DNA of 64,000 nucleotides, from NCBI RefSeq assembly GCF_000968055.1, contig NC_022538.1, positions 372,001 through 436,000 on the forward strand. Direction: 5' to 3'. Below are positions 1-8,486 of this stretch, one piece after another. The notes below the pieces were generated by a model, which ran no database searches, was not told the origin of the DNA, and saw only the letters and a list, made by a program, of their open reading frames with translations. Both the position numbers and the translations under genes were made by a program. Each line of letters opens with the position of its first letter. The stretch's first letter is position 1. Origin of the DNA: Alteracholeplasma palmae J233 (GTDB taxonomy: Bacteria; Bacillota_I; Bacilli_A; Acholeplasmatales; Acholeplasmataceae).

Positions 1-2
1 TG

Positions 3-743
3 ATTGATGGGCTAGATTTAGATAAAGATGTTAATAAAATAAAAGAAAAAGTTGGTATAGTTTTTCAAAGATCAGTTTTAGATCTCCAATTAACAGTTTT
101 ACAAAATCTTTTATCAAGAGCTAGTTTATATCCTTTAACAAAAGAACAGACGCACAATAGAATTCAATACTTAACTGAAATATTAGAGTTAGAAAGTATT
201 TTAAATAGACAATATGGCCAGTTATCTGGTGGACAAAAAAGAAAAGTAGATATTGCTAGAGCATTATTACATGAACCTAAAATACTATTTTTAGATGAGC
301 CGACAACAGGATTAGACCCTAACACAAGGATTGCCGTTTGGGAAATGTTGGATAAACTTATGAAAGACAAAGAACTCACTATTTTTTTAACAACACATTA
401 CATGGAAGAAGTAGTTAATGCTAACCATGTAGTCATTCTTGATGAGGGAAAAATAGTTGCTGAAGGAACTCCAGATGAACTAAAAGATATCTATGCAAAT
501 GATATTTTAAGAATTATTAATAAAAAAGATGAAAAAATTGATCAAATATTAAAACAATTTGAAAAAGACTATACGTATAACCAAGGTATCTATTTAGTCA
601 AAGTTAAAGATTCTTTAGATGCACTAGAAATTATCAATCAGAATAAAGAACTCTTATCAAACTTTGAAATATTAAAAGGTAATATGGACCAAGTATTCTT
701 AAATGCTACTGGTAAGAAGTTGGAGGTAAAAAATGAAGAATAA
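3..743 (+). CDS. ABC-2 type transporter ATP-binding protein (5' end outside window)
   Basis: This is the ATPase subunit of an ABC exporter, open at the left edge. The frame runs back without a stop to base 3, so the Walker A region lies outside the window. The Q-loop (VGIVFQ), signature (LSGGQ), Walker B (ILFLDEPTTGLDP) and H-loop (THYMEE) are all present and intact. The D-loop and 'GLDPNTR' pattern are typical of DrrA/CcmA-like ATPases that pair with ABC-2 permeases. The C-terminal ~90 residues after the H-loop form the usual accessory domain of this class. The last 11 bases overlap the permease gene, which points to translational coupling. The substrate cannot be read from the sequence; drugs, lipids or polysaccharide are usual for the family. 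Confidence 0.93.
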   Translation: MDGLDLDKDVNKIKEKVGIVFQRSVLDLQLTVLQNLLSRASLYPLTKEQTHNRIQYLTEILELESILNRQYGQLSGGQKRKVDIARALLHEPKILFLDEPTTGLDPNTRIAVWEMLDKLMKDKELTIFLTTHYMEEVVNANHVVILDEGKIVAEGTPDELKDIYANDILRIINKKDEKIDQILKQFEKDYTYNQGIYLVKVKDSLDALEIINQNKELLSNFEILKGNMDQVFLNATGKKLEVKNEE

Positions 744-1671
744 ACACCTCGAACCAATTAATAATGTCAGAAATTATTTACATAATATTTGGGAATTAAC
801 AAAAAGAAATATGAGAATTTTCTTAAAAAATAAGACAAGTGTTTTATTTTCAATGTTAGCTCCGGTTTTAATTTTAGTTATATATATCTTGTTTATGGGT
901 GAATTCCAAGTAGATATGATTGCTAATAATTTACCAGAGAGCGTAGAAGTATCAAGAAAATCAATTTCATCTATTACCCATGCATGGATGCTATCTGGAA
1001 TAGTTGGAATATCTTCTTTAACAGTTGCGTTAAATAGTATGTTTATCGCAATCTCAGATAAAGAAAGAAGAGTGATTGATGACTTTACTGCATCGCCAGT
1101 AAAATTAGTTAATTTAACATTAAGCTATTTTATTTCAGCGTTTATCCTAACTTTTGTTATCTGTTTTCTATTTTTAATTATAGGAATTATTTATCTTATT
1201 ATCGCAACAGGTGTAGGATTTACATTTTTAGATTTATTCTCATTATTTGGTATTTTAATACTTTCTACACTATCTGCTGTAATTGTTTTAATGTGTATTA
1301 CAACCTTTTTTAAAACGACATCAGCAGCTTCATCATTTACAGGTATATTTAGTGCCTTAGTTGGTTTTTTAATTGGGGCTTACTTACCAGTTTCAATTCT
1401 TCCAAAAGGCATTCAAAATTTTGCTAATCTGATTCCAGGATCACATTCGACTGGCTTGTTTAGAACAGTTTTTATGAAAAGAATGATTGAATCACTTCCT
1501 GAAGGCATTTCTCCAGAGTTCATTGAACAAATAAAAGGAACATATGGATTTGACCTTCAAATATTTGGGGCTAAAATTAATAGTTCTCATATGTATTTAT
1601 ACTTAACGGCTTCTATTTTTGTTTTCTTTATTGCATATTTAGTTATCAATAAATGGATTAAGAAAAAGTAG
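733..1671 (+). CDS. ABC-2 type transporter permease
   Basis: A 312-residue membrane subunit that should pair with the ATPase encoded just upstream. A hydrophilic N-terminus (~30 residues) is followed by a first helix near residues 35-55, a large extracellular loop, and a cluster of about five helices from residue ~85 to the C-terminus (family ABC2_membrane). The stretch 'SDKERRVIDDFTASPVK' before a helix is the cytosolic loop expected to contact the ATPase. A Shine-Dalgarno GGAGG lies at about 721-725, inside the end of the ATPase gene. A terminator follows at ~1703. The substrate is unknown. Confidence 0.9.
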   Translation: MKNKHLEPINNVRNYLHNIWELTKRNMRIFLKNKTSVLFSMLAPVLILVIYILFMGEFQVDMIANNLPESVEVSRKSISSITHAWMLSGIVGISSLTVALNSMFIAISDKERRVIDDFTASPVKLVNLTLSYFISAFILTFVICFLFLIIGIIYLIIATGVGFTFLDLFSLFGILILSTLSAVIVLMCITTFFKTTSAASSFTGIFSALVGFLIGAYLPVSILPKGIQNFANLIPGSHSTGLFRTVFMKRMIESLPEGISPEFIEQIKGTYGFDLQIFGAKINSSHMYLYLTASIFVFFIAYLVINKWIKKK

Positions 1672-1702
1672 TCTATCTAGAACAATCAATCTATCTAAAT
1701 TT

Positions 1703-1735
1703 AAAAGGGGTTTTTAATTAACTCCTTTTTTTATT
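1703..1735 (+). terminator. Rho-independent terminator after the ABC-2 exporter
   Basis: AAAAGGGG (1703-1710) pairs with CTCCTTTT (from 1722) with one G-U pair, over a loop of about 11 bases, and runs into a T-rich tail. Confidence 0.8.
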
Positions 1736-1756
1736 TTATATTGAAAGGGCTTAGTA

Positions 1757-1765
1757 TGATATAAT
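1757..1765 (+). promoter_or_regulatory. Extended -10 promoter of purB
   Basis: TG-A-TATAAT (TATAAT at 1760-1765) is an extended -10 box. TTGAAA at 1741-1746 is only 13 bases away, too close for a standard -35, so the extended -10 probably carries the promoter. An AAGGA-type ribosome site (1776-1780) precedes the purB ATG. Confidence 0.55.
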
Positions 1766-1789
1766 TATTTTTGTAAAGGATGTGGCACT

Positions 1790-3082
1790 ATGATTAATAG
1801 ATATAAGCGCGATATGATGCATTTGATATGGACAGATGAAAATAAATTTAAAACTTTTTTACTGATTGAACTAACTGCTTCAGAAGCATTTCAAAAACTA
1901 GGTAAGATACCGCTAGAAGACTTAATCAAATTAAAAGAAAATGCGACATTTGATTTAGAAAGAATATATGAATTAGAAAATGAAACTAAACATGATGTGA
2001 TTGCTTTTACAAGAGCAGTTTCAGAGAGTTTAGGCGATGAAAAAAAATGGGTTCATTACGGATTAACTTCAACTGATATTGTAGATACTGCAAACAGTTA
2101 TTTATTAAAACAGGCCAATGATATTATTGAAAAGGACTTATATGAACTAAAAGAAGTCTTAAAAGAAAAAGCTCTTGAATATAAAGAAATACCATGTATT
2201 GGAAGAACACATGGCATACATGCAGATATTACTTCATTTGGTCTTAAATGGGCTTTATGGTACGATGAATTAAATAGAAATATAGAGCGTTTTAAATATG
2301 CAAGAAATGAAATTGAAGTTGCTAAGTTAAGTGGAGCAGTAGGTAATTATGCTAATACAGATCCATTTATTCAAGAATATGTAGCAGAAAAATTAGGATT
2401 AAAATCTGCTCATATTTCTACACAAGTTCTTCAAAGAGATAGACATGCATTTTATATGCAAGCACTTAATTTAATCGCAAGCTTATTAGAAAAAATAGCA
2501 CTAGAAGTAAGACACTTACAGAGAACTGAAGTCAACGAAGTTTCTGAATATTTTGATAAAAATCAAAAGGGTTCATCAGCTATGCCACATAAAAAAAATC
2601 CTATTACCTCAGAAAATATTACAGGATGTGCAAGAGTTTTTAGAGGATATGTAACAACATTTAATGAAAACATTGCGTTATGGCATGAACGTGATATTAG
2701 TCATTCTAGTACAGAAAGAATTATTTTACCGGATGCGACAATGCTTTTAGATTATATGCTCAATCGCTATACTAAGACCTTAAAGGATTTAATTGTTAGA
2801 AAAGATAAAATGCTTTTAAACATATATAAAACACATGGTGTGATTTTTTCTCAAAGAGTGCTTTCTGCCCTAATAGAAAAAGGGTTTAGTAGAGAAAAGG
2901 CCTATGATATGGTTCAAAAAGTAGCCATAAAAGCTTATGAAGAAAATATAGATTTTTTTGATCTATTAATAGAAAATAAAATATTAGATGTTTTAACAAA
3001 AAAGGAATTAGAAGATTGTTTTACTTTGGGTTATTATTTTAAAAATATTGAGTACATTTATAAAAAGGTAGGACTTATCTAA
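1790..3082 (+). CDS. purB: Adenylosuccinate lyase
   Basis: PurB splits succinylaminoimidazole carboxamide ribotide and adenylosuccinate, releasing fumarate, in purine synthesis and AMP formation. The protein has 430 residues, the normal length for the Bacillus-type enzyme. The fumarase/aspartase signature GSSAMPHKKNP lies at residues 261-271, and 'GRTHGIHAD' and 'TSTDIVDTA' supply further active-site segments. The N-terminus 'MINRYKRDMMHLIW' matches the family start, which supports this ATG. purA, the previous step toward AMP, is 1.1 kb away on the other strand. No other de novo purine gene is visible, so the pair may serve IMP-to-AMP salvage. Confidence 0.97.
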   Translation: MINRYKRDMMHLIWTDENKFKTFLLIELTASEAFQKLGKIPLEDLIKLKENATFDLERIYELENETKHDVIAFTRAVSESLGDEKKWVHYGLTSTDIVDTANSYLLKQANDIIEKDLYELKEVLKEKALEYKEIPCIGRTHGIHADITSFGLKWALWYDELNRNIERFKYARNEIEVAKLSGAVGNYANTDPFIQEYVAEKLGLKSAHISTQVLQRDRHAFYMQALNLIASLLEKIALEVRHLQRTEVNEVSEYFDKNQKGSSAMPHKKNPITSENITGCARVFRGYVTTFNENIALWHERDISHSSTERIILPDATMLLDYMLNRYTKTLKDLIVRKDKMLLNIYKTHGVIFSQRVLSALIEKGFSREKAYDMVQKVAIKAYEENIDFFDLLIENKILDVLTKKELEDCFTLGYYFKNIEYIYKKVGLI

Positions 3083-4074
3083 TGTTAGAAAGTATTATCT
3101 TTACCATAAATCAAATATTACCCTTATTATTAGTCATCGGATTAGGACAATTAATATTTAAACTAAAAATCATTGATGACAATTTTATTAAACAAAGCAA
3201 TAAATATATTTTTAAAGCAGGGCTACCTATTTATTTATTTTTTGAAATATTTAATATTGCTAGCTTTAATGACATTAATTGGTGGTTTATTATATATGCA
3301 TTAGGAGCTTTAATAGTTATTTATCTTGTAGGAATGATAGTAGTTATCTTAACAATAAAAGATAGAAAACAAAAAGCAGTAGTTTTACAAGCAGCCTTTA
3401 GACCTAATTTTGGAATTATTGGAGTACCTTTAGCAAAAGAACTTGGCAGTCTTCAAGCAAGTGCTCATGCAGCAGTTTTGGCAGCCTTTTTAATACCAAT
3501 TTCAAACATTCTATCGATATTATCATTATCTTATTATGCCCCAAAAGATGCTAATAACCAATCAATTAAAAAAGTCTTATTAAATATTATTAAAAATCCA
3601 GTAATCATTGGTGTACTTACAGGGCTTGTTGTTTTATTACTGAAACCCTATTTAACTTTTTTACAGATAGATTCAACGGCGCCTTTTTTATATAAAGGTA
3701 TAAAAATGATAGCTTCAATTACAACACCGTTTGCTTTACTGATATTAGGTGCAGGTTTTAGATTTAAAACTAATAAGGTTGAAGGTAAGAGTATTGTTAT
3801 AACTGTTTTATTACGAAATCTAATCTCTCCTGTTTTAATCTTAGGGATAACTGTTTTATTACATCATTATAATATTTTAACTTTTGGTGAAATAGGATAT
3901 CCAGCATTAATTGCTTTATCTTGTGCTCCGAGTGCCGTATCAACAGTTAGCTTAGCAGCTCAAATGAAACAAGATGAAAGGTTAGCAGGAAACATCGTTG
4001 TATGGACATCTATTATTTCAATATTTGTGATCGTGACAGTCACAATGATATTTAAGTATTCAGGTTTAATTTAA
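3082..4074 (+). CDS. AEC-family (auxin efflux carrier-like) transporter
   Basis: A 330-residue membrane protein with about ten hydrophobic helices in two groups separated near residues 150-170, the layout of the AEC/BASS-fold carriers (Pfam Mem_trans). The helix-breaking segment 'APSAVSTVSLAAQM' near the C-terminus is typical of the family. Bacterial members transport organic acids such as malate or malonate, but the substrate cannot be read here. The ATG shares one base with the purB stop codon, so the two genes form a tightly coupled unit. Fumarate released by PurB makes a dicarboxylate substrate tempting, but this is only inference. Confidence 0.88.
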   Translation: MLESIIFTINQILPLLLVIGLGQLIFKLKIIDDNFIKQSNKYIFKAGLPIYLFFEIFNIASFNDINWWFIIYALGALIVIYLVGMIVVILTIKDRKQKAVVLQAAFRPNFGIIGVPLAKELGSLQASAHAAVLAAFLIPISNILSILSLSYYAPKDANNQSIKKVLLNIIKNPVIIGVLTGLVVLLLKPYLTFLQIDSTAPFLYKGIKMIASITTPFALLILGAGFRFKTNKVEGKSIVITVLLRNLISPVLILGITVLLHHYNILTFGEIGYPALIALSCAPSAVSTVSLAAQMKQDERLAGNIVVWTSIISIFVIVTVTMIFKYSGLI

Positions 4075-4102
4075 AATAAAAAGATGACATAAATGCCATC
4101 TT
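4070..4102 (-). terminator. Terminator for leftward purA transcripts
   Basis: Read on the minus strand, the hairpin AAGATGgCAT/ATGtCATCTT (4081-4102) is followed by TTTTTATTTTAA. The T-tract overlaps the stop codon of the opposing transporter gene. Confidence 0.75.
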
Positions 4103-4119
4103 AGAATAATAGTAATGAT

Positions 4120-4159
4120 ACTTTTCTATCTCAGTCATATGGGATAGGAAAGTTTTTTT
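4120..4159 (+). terminator. Terminator for the rightward purB-AEC operon
   Basis: ACTTTTCTATC (4120-4130) pairs with GATAGGAAAGT (4143-4153), with one T-G pair, followed by seven T. It lies beyond the opposing hairpin and touches the last codon of purA. Confidence 0.8.
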
Positions 4160-5426
4160 ATTTAAAGATTGTTTCTGACCTTTTTGGTCCTGTAGAAATG
4201 ATAGTAATTGGAACACCGATTTCATTTTCTAAAAATGCAATATATTCTAATGCTTCTTTAGGAAGTAAAGATAAATCTGTAATACCTCTGATATCTTTTT
4301 TCCACCCTTTTAAATAAGTTAAAACAGGTTTAGCAATATCTAACGTCGCAATATCAAAGTCTTTAGATAAAACACCATTTACTTCATATCCAATGCAAAC
4401 AGGAATGTTTTCTAAGTAACTTAAAACATCTAGGCATGTTAATGCGATTTCGGTTGCACCTTGGATGGTTGCCCCATAGCGAGTGGCAACACAATCAAAC
4501 CAGCCCATACGACGTGGTCTACCAGTAGTTGCCCCAAATTCACCTTTATCTCCACCACGAAGTCGTAATTCTTGAGCTTCTTCACCAAAAATTTCACTTA
4601 CAAAAGGACCAGCACCAACACAAGAAGAATAGGCTTTTGTTACTGCAACAATACTTTCTATCTTATGAGGGGGAATACCGACGCCAACACTTGCAAAACC
4701 AGCAAGAGTAGATGAAGAAGTTACATAAGGATAAATACCTAGTTCAGGATCTCTTAAGGCACCTAACTGACCTTCTAGTAAAATATTTTTATTATTTTTA
4801 ATGGCATCATGCATAAATTTAACAGTATCTTTAATATAAGGAGAGAGTAATTCTTTGTATTGATAGAGTTCATCTAGTAGTTCATTTTCACTTAGTAAAG
4901 GTTTATGATATAGGTTTTTTAAAATAGGATTTTTAATTGAACAAATATTTTTGACTTTTTCTTTTAGAATTGTATCATTAAATAAATCATGTACTCTGAT
5001 ACCTATTTTTAAGTATTTGTCTGAATAAAATGGAGCAATCCCAGATTTAGTTGATCCGAATCCTTTATCTTTTAGACGTTCTTCCTCGTAAGTATCAAAT
5101 AAAATATGATATTTTAAAAGAAGCGTAGTTTTATCTGAAATGACTAAATTAGGAGTAATTCTCTTTTCTTTTAGTTCATTTATTTCTTTGATAATATTTG
5201 GAACATGTAATGCAACACCGTTTCCGATAACATTTATAGTATCCTTGCTAAATGCGCCTGATGGCATTTGATGTAAAGCAAATCTACCATAATCATTAAT
5301 AATTGTGTGCCCAGCATTACTACCACCTTGGTATCTAATAACAATATCATAGTTATTAGCATACATATCTACAACTTTACCTTTACCTTCATCGCCCCAG
5401 TTGGCGCCTACAATTGCTTTTATCAT
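4158..5426 (-). CDS. purA: Adenylosuccinate synthetase
   Basis: PurA joins IMP and aspartate using GTP to make adenylosuccinate, the step before PurB. It has 422 residues, close to the usual ~428. The GTP loop GDEGKGK lies at residues 11-17. 'GGSNAGHT' and the arginine segment 'TGRPRRMGWFD' (IMP and aspartate binding) are present. The ATG follows a clear AAGGAGGA-like site on the minus strand. The gene is convergent with the purB operon and ends in a terminator that lies beyond the opposing one. It shares a ~124-base divergent region with the Rrf2 gene. Confidence 0.97.
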   Translation of the reverse strand: MIKAIVGANWGDEGKGKVVDMYANNYDIVIRYQGGSNAGHTIINDYGRFALHQMPSGAFSKDTINVIGNGVALHVPNIIKEINELKEKRITPNLVISDKTTLLLKYHILFDTYEEERLKDKGFGSTKSGIAPFYSDKYLKIGIRVHDLFNDTILKEKVKNICSIKNPILKNLYHKPLLSENELLDELYQYKELLSPYIKDTVKFMHDAIKNNKNILLEGQLGALRDPELGIYPYVTSSSTLAGFASVGVGIPPHKIESIVAVTKAYSSCVGAGPFVSEIFGEEAQELRLRGGDKGEFGATTGRPRRMGWFDCVATRYGATIQGATEIALTCLDVLSYLENIPVCIGYEVNGVLSKDFDIATLDIAKPVLTYLKGWKKDIRGITDLSLLPKEALEYIAFLENEIGVPITIISTGPKRSETIFK

Positions 5427-5498
5427 GTTTTAGTCCTCCTTAAAACATTATTATTTTAACATTTTTTTTAAATGATTAAAAAATAAAAAGCATATTAA

Positions 5499-5536
5499 TT
5501 GAAAAAAAAGTAACATGTAACTATAATGATTACATG
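5499..5536 (+). promoter_or_regulatory. Promoter and likely operator of the Rrf2/FMN-reductase operon
   Basis: TTGAAA (5499-5504) and TATAAT (5522-5527) are spaced by 17 bases, near-consensus. A perfect inverted repeat CATGTAA (5514-5520)/TTACATG (5530-5536) flanks the -10 box, where a repressor would block polymerase. Autoregulation by the Rrf2 protein is inferred. Confidence 0.7.
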
Positions 5537-5550
5537 AAGGATGTGAAAGT

Positions 5551-5979
5551 ATGAAGTTTAATCAACAATATGGTGTGGCTTTACATATATTAAGTTATAT
5601 GGACTTAAATAAAGATAAAGAACATACTTCAATTTCATTGTCTGAAAGTGTTAATACAAATCCTGTAGTGATTAGAAGAATCTTATCTAAACTAGCTAAA
5701 GCAGGATTAGTTCTAACTAAAAGAGGGGTATCCGGAATCACTCTTTTAAAAGAAGGCAACGAAATTACTTTGTTAGAAGTGTATTGTGCAATTGAGCCTA
5801 ATTCAGTTTTCAATCTTCACCCTAATCCAAATAGATTTTGTCCAATTGGGGCTAAAATGAATGATGCGATAGATGAGGTTTTAGTGAATGCTACAAACTC
5901 ACTTGAACAAAGTTTAAAACAATATTATGTCAGTGACATATCAAAAAAAGTAACAGAAAAAATAAAAGAGGAGAATTAA
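5551..5979 (+). CDS. Rrf2-family transcriptional regulator
   Basis: A 142-residue winged-helix protein. The Rrf2 N-terminus (MKFNQQYGVALHIL) is followed by the recognition region 'TNPVVIRRILSKLAKAGLV' at about residues 36-54 and a wing containing 'RGVSGITL'. There are only two cysteines, C79 and C97. Three are usual for Fe-S Rrf2 proteins (IscR, NsrR), so this is more like the thiol or substrate sensors of the YwnA/HypR branch. It stands two bases before an FMN reductase gene, and a perfect inverted repeat surrounds its -10 box, which together suggest a redox- or electrophile-responsive autoregulated pair. Confidence 0.88.
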   Translation: MKFNQQYGVALHILSYMDLNKDKEHTSISLSESVNTNPVVIRRILSKLAKAGLVLTKRGVSGITLLKEGNEITLLEVYCAIEPNSVFNLHPNPNRFCPIGAKMNDAIDEVLVNATNSLEQSLKQYYVSDISKKVTEKIKEEN

Positions 5980-5981
5980 AA

Positions 5982-6524
5982 ATGTTAAAAATAGGAATTA
6001 TTAGTTTAAGTGTTAGAGAAGGAAGAAATGCAGTAGCTGTTTCAAAATGGGTTTTAGAACAATCTAAAAAAAGAAAAGATGCAGAATTTGAATTAGTTGA
6101 TTTATATGATTATAAATTACCATTACTTGGATTAACTCCAACTGCTCAAGAAGGAAAAACAATTAAAGCTTGGCAAGATAAGATGGCTTCATTTGATGCA
6201 TACATCTTTGTTACACCAGAATATAATCATTCATATCCAGGAGCATTTAAAAATGCCTCAGATTATTTAAAACCAGAATTACAAAATAAAGTAGTTGGTT
6301 ATGTAGGATACGGTGGTTTAGGTGGAATTAGAGCAATCGAAGCTCATAGATTGGTTGCTGCTGAACAAGGATTAGCTTCAGTACAAAGAACAGTTAACTT
6401 TATGTTAATGTCAGACTTTGTTGACTTTGCTGAATTCAAACCAGCTGCGTACCATGAACCAATTGCCCAAGAAATGTTTGATCAAGTAATTTTATGGGGA
6501 AATGCTTTAAAAACTGTAAGATAA
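5982..6524 (+). CDS. NADPH-dependent FMN reductase family protein
   Basis: A 180-residue flavodoxin-fold protein of the FMN_red family. The motif 'TPEYNHSYPGAFKNASDYL' is the characteristic flavin-binding loop and helix; 'GYGGLGGIRAIE' is the second flavin/NAD(P)H contact. Family members reduce FMN, quinones or azo dyes with NAD(P)H in the cytosol. The ATG follows an AGGAG site inside the end of the Rrf2 gene, so the two are co-transcribed. It is probably the target of that regulator, for instance in quinone or electrophile detoxification. The exact substrate is unknown. Confidence 0.9.
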   Translation: MLKIGIISLSVREGRNAVAVSKWVLEQSKKRKDAEFELVDLYDYKLPLLGLTPTAQEGKTIKAWQDKMASFDAYIFVTPEYNHSYPGAFKNASDYLKPELQNKVVGYVGYGGLGGIRAIEAHRLVAAEQGLASVQRTVNFMLMSDFVDFAEFKPAAYHEPIAQEMFDQVILWGNALKTVR

Positions 6525-6549
6525 TTAAATTAGTATAAAGATAAAAATA

Positions 6550-6581
6550 AAAGATTATTCAAATATGAATAGTCTTTTTTT
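6550..6581 (+). terminator. Terminator after the FMN reductase gene
   Basis: AAGATTATTC pairs with GAATAGTCTT (one T-G pair) over a six-base loop, followed by T7. Confidence 0.85.
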
Positions 6582-6605
6582 GTGCTTTTAAGGTCTTAGT
6601 AAGGC

Positions 6606-6682
6606 AACTCAATTATAAATTTAGTTCATAAAATAGTAACTCAATTACCACTTGATAGTCATTTTTATCATGAAAGTATAAA
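6606..6682 (+). promoter_or_regulatory. Promoter region of the 6.7-11 kb ABC/XRE operon, with direct repeats
   Basis: AACTCAATTA occurs at 6606-6615 and 6638-6647, 32 bases apart (three helical turns). The second copy lies in GTAA-ctcaa-TTAC, a short inverted repeat. TTGATA (6652-6657) and TATAAA (6677-6682) form a weak promoter with a long 19-base spacer just downstream. A strong AGAGGAGG site precedes the ATG at 6708. Confidence 0.45.
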
Positions 6683-6707
6683 ATAAAACTATCAGAGGAG
6701 GCGTTTT

Positions 6708-8486
6708 ATGAAATTAGGATTAAAAACAATTAAAAGACAAATATTAGAATTAAAAGATAATGGGTATTCTCATGTCTGGATTTATTACTTAATACAAATA
6801 GTATCGGTTGCTTTAATTAGTTATATTACAGTAGTGTTTTCTAAAACAATTATAGACTTATTTATTAAAGAAAATTTGGAAGAAGTACTTCTATATACAG
6901 GGATTTATACAGGTATATTATGTATAGTAGTTTTTGGTAAAGTATTTACAAATAGTAAAACATCTAATATATTTTTAAATATCAGATTAATACAATTTGA
7001 AAAGTATTATGATAAGTATTTAAATATTGATTATATCCATCTTGAAGATGCTGATTTTCAAAAGAAAATTGAGCCATCCTTAGTTGCACTATCAAGTAAT
7101 AATTACGGGTTTGAGTATACATATACATTATCATTTCAATTAATATCGTTATTTATCTCAGCTTTAGTTTATATTATAATTCTAACGCAGTTTAACTATT
7201 ACATTACTTTAGCCTGTTTCTTAGGTATGATTATAAACTATTTTATTTATAAAAAAATATCAAATATTGAATATGAAGAAAAAGATAATTTAGCTTTAAA
7301 AAGAAGAAAAACAGGATATTTTTATAATACAACTTACGATTTTTCTTATGGTAAAGATATTAGATTATATGACTTGGACAAACATTTAATTGATTCATAT
7401 AAAAATGAAAGCAAAGGACTTTTGAGAATATACAATAAAATAAAAGGGAAGTCCTTATTCTTAAAACTGTTTGAAATTATTTCAATAGTTATTAGAAATG
7501 GATTAGCGTATTATTTAATTATAGAATCGTATTTTAATCAAAATTTAGAAATTTCATCAGTTATGATGTTATTAACATCAATTACTTTACTTTCAATAAA
7601 TTTAAATGATATTGGTATAAAGGCAGGCTTATTTAGCCAGCATTTGAAATATACACAAGATTATTATAAATATATAGATTCTAAAGAAATTACCTATGAA
7701 AAAGGAAATGAATTACCTTTATTAAATGATATAGAAATTAACCTAGTAGATGTAAGTTTTAAGTATCCTAATAGTGATAAATATATTTTAAAGAATATTA
7801 ATTTAAAAATAGATTCAAATTCTAAAATAGCTATTGTTGGTGAAAATGGTGCTGGTAAAACAACACTTATAAAACTTATTTGCGGATTGTTAAGACCAAC
7901 AGAAGGAAAGATTTTTGTAAATAATATAGATAGTGCTTTATTTAGTCAAAAAGCATACTATAAAATGTTTGGGATGGTCTTCCAAGATACAGCAATCTTT
8001 GCAGGGTCAATTTTAGAAAATGTCATGGGGACAAAAAAAGAAAATATAGAATTTGCAAAACTAGCAATCAATAAGTCTGGTTTAGAAGAAAAGGTAAATT
8101 CTTTAGAATTAAAATATGATCAACCTCTTTTAAAAGTAATCCATTCAAATGGTATTGATTTATCAGGAGGGCAAATACAAAAACTTAATATCGCTAGAGC
8201 GATTTATAAAGATGCGCCTATTGTGATACTAGATGAACCAACAGCAAGCTTAGATGCACTTGCAGAAGAACAAATTTATTCTGACTTTAATGAAGTAGCA
8301 AAAAACAAAACATCAATCTTTATTTCTCATAGACTATCTAGCACAAAGTTCTGCGATAAGATTATTTTATTAACTAAAGAAGGAATTAAAGAAAGTGGCA
8401 CTCATGATGAGTTAATTAAAGAAAAAGGTTTATATTATAAGATGTTTGAAGTACAAGGAAAGTATTATCAAGAGGTAGAAGCATGA
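6708..8486 (+). CDS. ABC transporter half-molecule (permease + ATPase), first of a pair
   Basis: A 592-residue type IV ABC exporter subunit. The membrane domain occupies about residues 15-320 with the usual six helices. The ATPase domain has Walker A (GENGAGKTT), Q-loop (FGMVFQD), signature (LSGGQ), Walker B (IVILDEPTASLD) and H-loop (SHR), all intact. The last four bases (ATGA) overlap the second half-transporter, so the two are translationally coupled and probably form a heterodimer. No leader-peptidase domain and no small precursor-peptide gene is visible nearby, so there is no direct sign of bacteriocin export. The substrate is unknown. Confidence 0.92.
   Translation: MKLGLKTIKRQILELKDNGYSHVWIYYLIQIVSVALISYITVVFSKTIIDLFIKENLEEVLLYTGIYTGILCIVVFGKVFTNSKTSNIFLNIRLIQFEKYYDKYLNIDYIHLEDADFQKKIEPSLVALSSNNYGFEYTYTLSFQLISLFISALVYIIILTQFNYYITLACFLGMIINYFIYKKISNIEYEEKDNLALKRRKTGYFYNTTYDFSYGKDIRLYDLDKHLIDSYKNESKGLLRIYNKIKGKSLFLKLFEIISIVIRNGLAYYLIIESYFNQNLEISSVMMLLTSITLLSINLNDIGIKAGLFSQHLKYTQDYYKYIDSKEITYEKGNELPLLNDIEINLVDVSFKYPNSDKYILKNINLKIDSNSKIAIVGENGAGKTTLIKLICGLLRPTEGKIFVNNIDSALFSQKAYYKMFGMVFQDTAIFAGSILENVMGTKKENIEFAKLAINKSGLEEKVNSLELKYDQPLLKVIHSNGIDLSGGQIQKLNIARAIYKDAPIVILDEPTASLDALAEEQIYSDFNEVAKNKTSIFISHRLSSTKFCDKIILLTKEGIKESGTHDELIKEKGLYYKMFEVQGKYYQEVEA

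Noticed and set aside
4529-4711. Open frame opposite purA, rich in His, Leu and Gln
   Set aside because: It is the mirror of conserved purA codons, with an improbable composition and no ribosome site.
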